From contig BDIU01000280.1 in assembly GCA_002118135.1 (NCBI GenBank), positions 186,001 through 250,000 on the forward strand: a stretch of 64,000 nucleotides of DNA, given 5' to 3'. The notes below the pieces were generated by a model that ran no database searches, was not told the DNA's origin, and saw nothing but the letters and a program-made list of their open reading frames with translations. Numbering within the stretch: position 1 is the first letter of the stretch; every line of letters begins with the position of its first letter. Made by a program: the position numbers and the translations under genes. Positions 21,719-32,400 of the stretch are shown here, in pieces. This DNA comes from Trebouxia sp. TZW2008. Lineage: Eukaryota; Chlorophyta; Trebouxiophyceae; Trebouxiales; Trebouxiaceae.

Positions 21719-24700
21719 TCAGTTCTTCCTTGTGCCAGCTGATCCTAACAAGAGTCCAACAGCAGCTGCAAACATCAGAAGCATGGCCACAAGCAGAATG
21801 TAGGTGAACTTGGATGCTCGCCTATACTCTCCAAAGATGACAATCCCCCAAAATGTACTCACCAATGGCAAAGCCTGCATGATAATTAATACCGCATGAG
21901 AGTTTGTTTTCTATTTTTGTTGCATGTTGTAGACTGGTGCAAACTGATGTTGGCAGCAGGACCATTTGCTATGATGTAGCTGCTGCTCAGGAGCATGTTG
22001 TTTGTCATTGCAGAACATATCTTGCTGCATGTTGCAGCAGCGGGAACAGGTAAAAAGGGTGTACAGCCAAAGCACTCGTGATCACAAGCATCATACTGAT
22101 TTGACTGTCAACCAAGAGAGGCACAATGTTTTGAGGCAGCACAGGGCATGCCTATACAAGTCAGTATGGCAACTGCAATGGGTCCTCAAGTTCAGTGCAA
22201 GCCGCATCTGGCTGAGTGGCAGAGCTAATCTCGCTGTCACATTGCATGAAGATGCATGATTGATCAGTGATTTGAAACTTGTTTGCGTTGAGTCAGTAGT
22301 ATCACATACTAGAGCCTGCCCGCCCTTGATGTGAACGCATGGTTCAACATGCCAAAAGTGATGCCAACCTGAACTGCATCAGCAGCAGCATATCCAGCAG
22401 CTTGGCCGCCCATAAATTGGAAACCATTTCCCCATCCACAAATGATCCCAGCCAACATGGCAATCCAGCGCCCATTCCAGTCCCTCAGATACCCCCCCAG
22501 GGACGACTTGGGGACCCCAAAAGCGGGCTTGTACAGGAAGCACATGTTGATGATGACGGCGCATGCGAAGAACGCCAGGGAGAAGTAGAAGAATGCTGTG
22601 TAGACCACGAGCTTGTCGACACCAGGCTTGAGCTTATGCCACTGATCGTTTGTGGATAGGTTGAAAGCTGGCGAGAAAATGGAGTAGCAGGCACCGGCTG
22701 TGCATACTATGGCCAAGCCCACAAACTTGCTGGCTGCATTCACCTGTCACAGAACGGATTATTGTCACTGCACAGCACTTCAACACTTTGATGAAATCGT
22801 TCATCACAGTGTTGACCTGATGAAAGCTTGTGCCACTGGTCAACTGGGAATAGGTTGAAGGCTGGAGAGAAAATGCAGTAGCAGGCACCAGCTGCGCACA
22901 CCATTGCCAAGCCCACAAACTTGCTGGCTGCATTCACCTGCACACAAAACACCCCTGCAGCTGCAAGCTCACTGTGAAATGAAGCATATTTGTGGGCTTG
23001 AGCTTGCAGTCAGTACCAGAATTAAGGCCACAGACTTGCTGCCTGCCTGTCTGTCACAAGCACACTGTTGTGACTGAAAGTACGCAGAGAAGTAAAAGGA
23101 TTTGTGGCTTTCAGCTCATCAACAAGTGTGCTTCATTGTGCTGTAGTCAAGCCCACAAAGTGGCTGGTTGCATTCACCTGGTCACCAACAAGCGCTTGTG
23201 ACTGCATTGCCCTTGTAAGAGGAGCACAGTGATGGGTTCAGTGCATTTCCGTGTGTGGTGGTGAGGCGATAGTGATTGCGGCAAACAGTCATGCTGCAAA
23301 CATGCGTGGCAAATCTGGCATTGTCCTTGGGTGGCGCACCTTGACACAGCGGCGTGCTTCTACTTCTTGGATGTGGGCAGCACTGCCAATCTCTGCTTTG
23401 CCCGGGCTGACGCCGTCGACCCTCTCACCCTCTTCTAGCTTCCGCAGCTTCATCTCTGCATCAGACAACAGTCATGGCTGTGAAGCTGAACCTGCTCACA
23501 GCCAGCATCATTATGAAGGAGCAGCAACCTCTATTGCACAGCAAGGCATTGTTACGCAGAAAGTGCTGTTGTAGCTTTGCACTGCTGTGAAATTTATACA
23601 TTTGTTCACTGTGCTGTTTCAGTTTGCAACAGTCTCGAGAAACACGATATATAGCCAAATGTCAAGCATGACTGGTTCGTTGCTGTGAGTTGACCGCACA
23701 TGTCTAAAAAGGTGGGTCAGGCATGTGGACGCGGGTACATACCAACATTCAGACTGGGCTGCTCAACCCCTAGGGGCTTAGTCATGCTTGGGCCCCCAGC
23801 CTCTGCTGTCCTAGCATGGGATCTGCATTGCAGCATATGGCTTGGAATAGCAGACCTTCTGGCTTTGAGCATGAGCAGAGCATGACATGTGTATGCAAGG
23901 CTGGACATGTGTACAGAGTGTCATGATGGCCATGGTGCAATTGCAATGCCTTTGTGCCATAGCCATGTGAGTCCGTATCACATTGCCAGAGCTTAATGTT
24001 GCTGTTGCTGTTGCCATGGCACTGCCCTTGATGCAACACAGCAAGCACTTGCAGTGGAACTGCCTTGTTTGTGTGGCACAGTATTGATGCAGGATTGGCG
24101 TTGCAACCAAACTGCAGCAGCAGCAGCAGCCAGCAGCAGCAGCAGAACTGCAGTGAGGGGGATTGCAATTCTGTCGAAGCGCATACCTGTCAATGATGTC
24201 GCCACCTCTTTTTATCCCAAGCTTTCTGTCAATGTCTGCCACATTGGAAGCATGCAGCCAAGACCCCAGACAGGCTGCTATCAAGAAGCAGCCCACACCA
24301 GGAAACAGCACAGCAGCTCTGTTGATGCGGTCATCTAGGAAATAGTTCATTGTTGTGCCTGCAGGTCACAATGGCAATTGATTTTTTAGTTTGACACCTG
24401 CGTCTGCGCAAACGCGAGGTAGGTCACAGGCATGCCTCACCCTGTTCATGTGGGCTATACAGCAGGCTTGTTTTATCATCCGGTCATCACAGCAATAGCC
24501 ATAGTGGACCAAGTAAGTTACGCATTCGAAGTCAGGTGTTAGGTATGCAAGGCCCAAATCCTGGCTTGCCGGGCCAGCTTGTTTGCAGTGCACAATGTTG
24601 GCAACGACATTGATATCTGATGCATTAAGCCTGCTGCATGGCCTACAGGAACAGGCTGAGGCACACTTGTTACCTACGTCGCGTTTGTGCTGGCACAGGT

Positions 24701-25580
24701 GTCATATCAATCAAGCAATTGGTGTCTGATGTAGCTCATCATGTTGGAATTACTGCTTGCATAATTTGTTCCTGGCAAAGCTGATGGTGACCGTTGTAGC
24801 TTGCAGTGGTTGATCATGCGTGTTTTTTGGACAAGGATATGTAACGGGTGGTGCAAACCAAAGCAGGCATTGTGGTCCTGACCTTACCTGCAACCACAGT
24901 GATGCTGGAAGCCACCACCTCTGTCACAGACAAGCCCACAAAAGCCTGCAGTGCTCGAAATCGTCACGCGTTGCATTGCTACATGACATGAAGACAGCAG
25001 TTGTGAACAGCCGCATCAGAGCGGCAGCGCCGATGGCTTTCGGGACAGCTGCAGCAACAGTGAACTGTACGACAGGGCCCTTGATGGGCTGGAGAACCAG
25101 AAAGAGAATAGCTCTCACCAGAGAGTATTGAGTCGCTAGATTTCCGCAGCACAAAAAGACTCCTCCTGCTATGGCAAAGCCGACTGAAGGTCCGTTGTCC
25201 TGCAGTGCGCATGCTCTAAGCAGCGCTCAAAAGACGAGCCGTGCGCCTCGCAGAGGGGATGAATAATGATGCGAGACAAGACTGCCAACGCACAGCACTA
25301 CCGACGCCGTACAGCAGCTGTGCCGCCAGGCCTGATCGTTTACCTGGCCCAGTTGGGTTGTGAAGTTTGGCACGCCGGGTTTTGGGGCACCAATCTGGCC
25401 CAATGTGAATGCAATGATCACGGCGACCAGAAAGTTGGTCAGAGAATAGTCAAGGTACGTGTGAACCGGATTGCGCCCACGCCGTTCCAACAGGTTAAGC
25501 AGAGCTGGCCAGGTTCCAAGGAAGACTAGGGCAACGATCATGAGCGCAATGGCACCACCTTTGTCCTCAACGAACTTCAT
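21719..25580 (-). CDS. Ureide permease-family transporter (UPS)
   Basis: Plant UPS proteins are multi-span membrane carriers that move allantoin, uracil and related heterocycles, probably with protons. Eight minus-strand exons join in phase: 25344-25580, 25119-25199, 24888-24945, 24187-24358, 23743-23810, 23340-23455, 22369-22743, 21719-21874; about 420 residues against ~390 in plants. Hallmarks are MKFVEDKGGAIALM, FLGTWPALLNLLERRGR, HTYLDYSLTN, AFVGLSVTEVV, NYFLDDRINRAAVLFPGVGCFLIA, FSPAFN...NDQWHKLKPGV, DWNGRW..LAGIICGWGNG and QFMGGQAAGYAAADAVQ, ending ALPLVSTFWGI..FGEYRR. Roughly ten membrane spans and a central polar loop (exons 5-6) fit the family. The substrate cannot be told from sequence. 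A partial copy of exon 7 sits just upstream of it. Confidence 0.9.
22817..22937 (-). repeat. Duplicate of ureide permease exon 7 start, with both splice sites
   Basis: This 121-base copy of the exon 7 start has a good acceptor (TTTGTGTGCAG) and a GT donor (CATCAG/GTCAAC), and its frame is open (VNAASKFVGLAMVCAAGACY...DQWHKL). Including it together with exon 7 would shift the frame (121 is not a multiple of 3). Shorter remnants of the same segment lie near 23005-23030 and 23130-23180. Confidence 0.75.
24527..24590 (-). mobile_element. Dispersed repeat family A, diverged copy
   Basis: A ~50-base match in minus sense to the family A core (ACAAGCTGGCCCGGCAAGCC..TTGGGCC) inside a ureide permease intron. 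It is more diverged than the other copies and has no clear AT tail. Confidence 0.35.
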
Positions 25581-25939
25581 TGCGAACTCAGTGATATGGG
25601 ACCGTGCTGTGCAGGCCGTTGAGCGGCCAAAGACAGGCAGTGCAACCTGATTTTGCAGAGAAGTGGCCCCTGTCTGCAGAGCTAGGCATCAAAGCAGGCC
25701 AAAAATTGACACGTGCGGATAAACAAGCGGATGGTACATAATCTGATTGGTCATCAAGTGCAGAGGTCAATCGAGTCAACGGCTGCTTGTCACGGCGGTA
25801 CGCTTCAGCTGCGGCATGTAACGCCTGGTACCAAGGCACAGGCTGTGCTGGCTCTAGCGAAGCACGCTGCGCACGGTTACAACGCTCGGTTCATGCGTCG
25901 TGGTCCACGATCGAGCCACTTGTTGCGGACAATTGCTTG
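25581..25939. promoter_or_regulatory. Divergent upstream region, ureide permease / TTI2-like
   Basis: The 359 bases between two outward-pointing starts must hold both promoters. The plus-strand frame is open upstream of the chosen ATG (from about 25787) but has no earlier in-frame ATG, so the leader could be coding only with an upstream exon. CG is enriched relative to introns. Confidence 0.5.
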
Positions 25940-28881
25940 ATGCATTCTGCAGACACAGCCGGTGCGGATCGAGCACTGCAGGCCGAAAGGGTGGTAGAGG
26001 ATCTGCTACACCCGTCGCAGGAGCTCTTCTCCAACGCGGCCGGAGTCCCAACGCAGCCCGACGCTACTCAGACTGATGCATTGCATCGTCACGAGTTCAC
26101 GGCGCTGGCATCGCTAAGGCAGCTTGAAGATCACTTCAGAGACTTGATCAAGCAAGGACGCTCGCTGCCTCCAGTCACAGAATCTGAAGGGCAGCCTCAG
26201 CACAAAGGCCCGCTCAAAGAGGAGCTCTCAGATGCGCATGCGGAAGCCAGTGAAGCAAAGCTTTTGCAAACGCAGCTGGTGTTGAAAAGCTGTCTTGCAG
26301 CAGCGTTATATGCTGTGGACACATCACTTTTGACACCCTGGACAAGTCATCAGCTCGATTTGGCCGGCAGAAAACTACTTCACACCATCTGTGCAGCATG
26401 CACATCTGCAGCTTCAATCGCAAGTTACGCAAATGCCACAGCAGACTCAGAGCATAACAACCTCCTTCCCATGTTGCCATTGCTGTTGCCGCAGCTACAG
26501 GCAGTCCTGATGCAGAATGACAACCGGCCCGACAACCTACAGTCGCCAAAGCAGCAAGGTCTGCTTCCACACTGCTTGCAAGCAAATTCTCAGGTTGCAG
26601 CTAAATCTGTGCTTCAACCCAGTGCTTGCACAGCCCTTGCAGATTCTGCCCACTGACAGCTTGCATCTGCTTGGCTCACAGCATAAGGCTGTTGCCTGGC
26701 GCAGACGACCAGGTTTGCATGTTGCCTGAACAGAACAGTTCTACTGCGCATCAAGCAATCAGGCTTTGCTTTATATGTCTTCACAGTGCGCTAGCGTGGT
26801 AGACCCAACTATTCTTCCTTCTCTTTTTCATGATGTGTGTTTGTAATAATCAAATATTTGTTCCCAAGCTTGCCGCTTCCTTTGCAGGGCCTGACTCCTT
26901 TACAAGATGCTTGGCTGCTCGTCAGCTGGCCTTCTTGATCAGGCAACTCCCCTACAAGCAGCTAAGCAAGGCTGTGTCACTGGTCTTACCATATGTCATT
27001 GCTGCTGCCAAGGATCAGTCGCCTGCAGTGCAAGTCTATGGTCTACAAGCTCTGCAGTACATTGCCACAGGTGATGAATGCTCTGCTTAGCATGCTACTG
27101 CTGCTGCTGCTGCTGCTGCTGCTACTCAAGCCCATGTGTTTGCATATGACAGAGTACTTGCACAGTTTACATACACAGTGCTCAGCTTTGTCAGAAGCAG
27201 ACAATCATATTGAGTGCTCGATATTCCAAGATATACTCATCCCAAAATTGTGCCCATGCATGAGATATAAACTGGCTTGCACACTTTGTCTTGTCATTGT
27301 TGCATTCTGACAATGGCATAGAAAGGCAGAGCAGGCAGTGGCAGCACAGGCTGTGGTTTTCTTGTGCAGAGGCTTTGTCATCAGATTTGAGGCAGCATCA
27401 AGCGCAACTTGTGGTCCTGGCACAAGAGATGCTAGTGGGCTGTGACGATGATGTGTGGGCTGTGGCAGCACCCACTGCCTGTGCCATTGTGTGCAGTCTA
27501 GGTGAGAATGAATGCCACAGTAGTTCAAGTTTTTGTCTGATTTTTGCATGTTGAACATTAACCGTCCTTATTGTGACGCTCAGAACAAGCCGGCCTGGCG
27601 GGATAGGGCTTGGGCCACACACACCTAGCACCTGTGCTGGACAGTGTAAACATTTATTATCATTTGTTGATAGTTCAAGTTGCTTTGTGTGCAATCTTGA
27701 TGCAATGGGATACTAAAGTAGCTCAAACTGCATCAGCTGTGCAGTTTTGAGATGTAAGGCCTTATGCTGTGCCTGCGCGTCCTAAGATCACATCACTTTT
27801 TTGTAGCACAATTGTAGATTGTAAATTGTGTCTGTCATCAAAAGCTCTGCCTACAGCATTAATGCACGCTTGCTTGAAATGCAGGCATTAGCTGTCAACA
27901 GCCTGGGTATCAGGACATCATGCAGGAGCTCTTACGCCAGGCAGAGACGCAGTGCCACAAAAGGAGCAGGAGGCTGGTGTGGCTGGAGGTTGTCAAACCT
28001 ATCTTTGCGGTCTGTGCTGCTGTCATTTCTGAAATGCATTGACACGCCCTTCACAGCATGCCCTTTTATCCCTTTTCTGTGTACTGCTGATTACTTTTCA
28101 TGTAGTTGAGGAAAGTCGGACTTATCCCCCTGTGTTATGTGCGCTAATGTCTGATGCGCCTCGGGTCACTTTCATTGTTGAGACTCCACTGCCATGAGTT
28201 GTGATGAATCTGTGCTTTCCACCATTGTGCTTGTTGACTTGTCCTCTAGCGGCTTTGCCATGCCTTAGTCACAATGCAGGTTGCACCCTGAAGCATATGC
28301 TTGTCAACATCTTACAACAATCAACGCCCAAAGAATAAAGTGCTGCAAGGCACTACCAGTCTTGGTCCCAGTGGTTTGTAGGTCGAAGGGAGCATGGTGA
28401 TGTGATATGTTTGCCCTGTTTGAGTCAGGTTAGAGAGAGATATCGAATGTTTGATGCTGAACAAGTGCATGACTTGCAGGTGCTTGGTTTGCTGAGCTTG
28501 CGCTATTTCAGCAGCTTCATGCCTCTGCTACTGGAATGGAGCAAGGATGATGATCACCTGACTCAGCTCAAGGCTCTGCTAGTCTTGCAAGAAGTTGTCA
28601 AATACACATGGCCACGCATGACAGCACATGCCAGTTTCATGTGGTCACAACTGCAAAGCATCTCTGCTGATCAACAGCTCCTGCCAAACAGTAGCACAAG
28701 CAACGCTACTGCGTCTGGGTTGCAGAGTGACATTCAGCGTGCTGTTTGCAGCATTGCAGAGCTGTTGTATATGTGTGGTGGTTTGCCCTTTCGGCAAACA
28801 GTTGATGATGCTTTACAGATGCATGACAGCCAAATGAGTGTCATGCTGCAAGCGGTAGCCAAGCTGGAGCAATGTCACTGA
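25940..28881 (+). CDS. HEAT-repeat protein, TTI2-like
   Basis: Five exons join in phase: 25940-26558, 26888-27070, 27370-27501, 27885-28009, 28480-28881, giving about 486 residues. The product is an all-helical HEAT/ARM-type solenoid: LAARQLAFLIRQLPYKQL, VQVYGLQALQYIA, WAVAAPTACAIVCSL, then an RRLVWLEVVKPIFA..LSLRYFSSFMPLLLEW...LKALLVLQEVVKYTWPRM block. The last block and the length (human TTI2 is ~508 residues) suggest the TELO2-interacting protein 2 family, a partner of TEL2-TTI1 in maturing PIKK kinases. The assignment rests on remembered resemblance and is tentative. The donor of exon 1 (CAAG/GTCTGC) is weaker than the alternative CTCAG/GTTGCA but is the one that keeps phase. The start is the first in-frame ATG. 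Confidence 0.65.
27092..27126 (+). repeat. CTG microsatellite in intron of TTI2-like gene
   Basis: About ten CTG triplets directly after the exon 2 donor region, intronic in the model. Confidence 0.85.
27577..27665 (+). mobile_element. Dispersed repeat family A (possible LINE 3' end), copy 2
   Basis: Plus-strand core CAAGCCGGCCTGGCGGGATA, then TTGGGCCACACACACCTAGC and TGTGCTGGAC, followed by an ATTTATTATCATTTGTT tail. It matches the copies at 14917-15035 and 49355-49455 over most of its length and lies in an intron. Confidence 0.55.
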
Positions 28882-29491
28882 TGTACAATTTGTGAACCAT
28901 AGCCAAACAGCCTTGAAACATGCCTGTTGACAGCTGCAACACTGGTATCATCTGTTGTCTCGAAAATGTTCTGACAGCTTACACAGGCATGCTAATCCGC
29001 TTGCAAGCCTTGCTTGGCACCATGCACAGTCCAAAGTGCACTTCCAAAACAACTGATGGTGCTGTGACATTGAGTCATGCTGTCTTTGACTTCACTGATT
29101 GAGGATATCGCTACCTGAAACTCCGTGCTGAGCCCTTGTTTTGTTCTCATGCATAACGACATTGCCAGTCTCATACGACCAAAAGCAGGGTTGCTAACTG
29201 ATATTTCAGCCTGAGACTCAGAGACCTGTAGCTTTGTCTTGTCAGTGCTTACACTTGATGCGTCCTCTGGCGCGCAGCTTGCTGCACAGATTGCACGCAG
29301 GACACAGCACTGCCAGGTGTGACACTCATGTCAGACATATGCTGATCTGCCATTCTTGATTGCTCAACTGATATCTACATCACCGCAATCACTTAAGAAG
29401 CCACCTTATCATGCATACATTTCCTGAGCTTGCTGCAACTGATGCTGCTTATATTCAAAACTTCTGGCTTCTGCTGCAACACTGCTCAGGT
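28882..29491. other. Convergent intergenic region
   Basis: Lies between the stops of the TTI2-like gene (plus) and GIN protein 1 (minus). No exon or repeat is evident. It should contain both 3' untranslated regions. Confidence 0.4.
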
Positions 29492-32400
29492 TCAGCTTGT
29501 TTGGAAGATGTTCAGTGTTGCAGGGTCAGCAGTGCATGTGGCGCTTTGCACAGTGCCTCCAAATTGGTTGGCGCTTTCTGTACTGCCTGTGCTGGTTGAG
29601 GTGCTGGGGCTCAGACCTACGGCACAGCAGACCATTATGACACGTCAACAGCAGGCATGTGCCATTCCAGCAGACAGATCAAAATAGAGCTTTATGCACG
29701 TAATATCAAGCAACTATCACTGACATGCTCAGATGCTTGCAACACACAAAAAGTGCAGACACTCCCTGTACTGCTTGTAGTTGAGATGCTGGGGCTCAGA
29801 CCCGTAGCACATCACACCATCAAGGCACATCAACAGCAGCCACCTGCCAATCGTCATCTCCAAGAGACAGATCAAGCTTTAATGTTATGCTGCACATATC
29901 AGCAAGCAACTGATACAGACATGTTCAGACGCTATCAAGACACAAACAATGCAGTCACGTTCTGCATCGCCTGTGCTGGTTGAAGTGCTGGGGCTCAAAC
30001 CTGTAGCACACCACACCTCGGTCACACACGCACAGCAGCTGCCAATCATGTGGTGATATCAGTGCTGTTGACGTTACCTTGTTGTGTGAACTTGCTGTTT
30101 AACTAGCTAGATCACATCATTAGCATCTTGCAACACCACAACATTCCATTTGCTGTACAGCAGTGCAAATGACTGTGCAGCGAATGAAGCTACAATCAAG
30201 TATCAGAGGGCAAGTCACCTGTGAGACTGCAGATGCAACAGCATTGTTTCGCACCCTGGTTTTCTGAGCCAATTGAAGACATGGTCCCAGATCCAGTTGC
30301 TTAACAGCAATACAGATGCCCAGAGAAAGAAAGGACGGGTGAACATACCTGTGCCAGAAACTGCAGAGGCAACAGCGTTGTTGCCTGAGGCAAAGGCGTT
30401 CTGATTGCCAGAGCCGCTTGCAAAAGCGCCTTGATTTCCTGAACCAACTGAAGACACGGTCCCAGATCCGGCTGCTAGGTTGTTGAAAGCCTGGTTGAAA
30501 TTGGAGAAGAAGTCATTTGGGAACTGCATGCAGTACAAACGGTTGTTTCAGTCAATGGTCAGAGAACATCTGCAAGATGACACGCATATGCTGTGCTAAC
30601 GCGCAGTCAAGCAACGCGCAAGTGTATGATGAAATACACAGATTGTGGACCGATACAGTTGGGGAAGTGCAGTTTTCAGCACAAATGACCACCTCAGACA
30701 GGTCAGCATGTCAGATGACATGTGTGAAATGACATGCAGAGATGGTGCCAGGAGATAGTCAAGCAGGGATGTGAGAGTGTTGGATTACATGCACAGCTGG
30801 CGCTAGCATACAGCCATTGCTTGCATACTTCACCTGCTTGAGCTTGCGGCCAGAAATGGAGCTGGCGTAAGCAGGAGCATTGTTGCCAATGGCATTTGCA
30901 GAGGAGGTGACTGGGGACCCTGGAGGCAACCCCTGCCCATTGTTGAAGGCACTGGCTAGAGCTGCTTGCCCAGGTGATCCTACTGCAGTGGCTGACTCAG
31001 TGCCAGTTGCCACAGCCGCTGCAGGCACAAGCATACAGTCTTTGTACAAAAGAGAGTTTCCTATATGACCATGTCCTATAAGACCATGTAACACAGATAA
31101 CAAAAGTTCTCTTGCCCATTGTTGAAGGAACTGGCTAGAGCTGCCTGCCCAGGAGATCCTACTGCAGTGGCGGACTCCAGACCGGTTGCCAGGCAGCCGC
31201 TGCATTTGGGCACACACAGTGGGTATTCAGCAAATGCATGATGGCAATGTAAAAGCATAAGCCTTGTCCTGCCCATTGTTGAAGAAAGTGGCAAGGGCGG
31301 CTTGCCTCGAAAATCCTACTGCAGTGGCTGATGCAGTGCCAGTCGCCACAGCAGCTGCATAGGACACACGTGCATATGGCTCGTGTACATGTGTGACTTG
31401 TAGTGTAGCTACTTTGCTTGTACTCTGACTGCTGAGATTCGAGCTGCCAAGGCAGAGGGGCGCTACTTTTGGGGACGTTTCAGGTGTACGGGCAGATATC
31501 AATTTTCACAGACCTAGAAATTTGTCTTCTGCCCAAAGTCCACTGCACTGGCTGCTGCTGCCTGCTCAGGTACTCTTACTGCATCAACAAGTTGGATACC
31601 ATTTGCCAAAACCGCTGCAGAGATGCAGGCATGCAACAATCACACATGCATGACCTTGACTTTGGACCATGATACAAATAGACAGCCAGGTGATGGGCTG
31701 AACCCGACATCTTGTCCTGTGGCTACAAATGATTCTGTACAAATGAAGCATCTTGCTGAACCACATACCTAATGGCTGTGGTCCAATGCCTGCCTGGCAA
31801 GCGTGTTCAGTGAAAGAGTAAACGGCAAACTCACCTGGAACAGTTGTGCCACTGCCTGCTGCCAAACTTGGGATACCTGCTGATTCAGCGCTGGCAGCTG
31901 GGGATAATGCCATTCCTGCTGCTGAGCTACCTGCATACAAGCAGCATGGCATGGTCAATTGTCTGGCATAAGCAAGATAACAATGCAATATAGCCAGCAG
32001 CAGCATTTGAGCACAACAGCTTTAGCGCATCCCATGGTTTTACATGCTGGTGCGACAGCTTTCAGCAGCGCTGGCTGCTGTATGCCTTCTGAAAGATAGC
32101 CGCCTTGCGCCCGTGCTGTCTACGTGAAGCTATCTGACTCAAAAGACAGATCGCAATGTGACAAACTCCCTTCACATTAGGCAAGTTCTCTTGGACAGGT
32201 TCAGATTAAACTTAGCAGATCAGTGAGCCAGGACGAGGCGCAGACCTCACACACAGTCATGCAAATGAACCATCAGCCAGAGCAACACTAAAATGTCACC
32301 AACATTGTAACCATGCAAGACGAAGAGCATCAAGCCGCTTGGTTAGCAGGTTCACAGCAGAAGGAAGTTCGAGGCTTACTTGAAGCGCAGGTAAAATTGC

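Noticed and set aside
28402..28479. Using the upstream acceptor at 28429 for the last exon of the TTI2-like gene
   Set aside because: It keeps phase but adds VRERYRMFDAEQVHDLQ, which fits the helical repeat less well than the acceptor at 28479; kept only as an alternative.
29430..30010. Repeated plus-strand protein VLPVLVEVLGLRPVAHHT
   Set aside because: The minus strand gives the last exon of GIN protein 1 (in phase and similar to the paralogue) plus two copies of its start, so the plus frame is a shadow.
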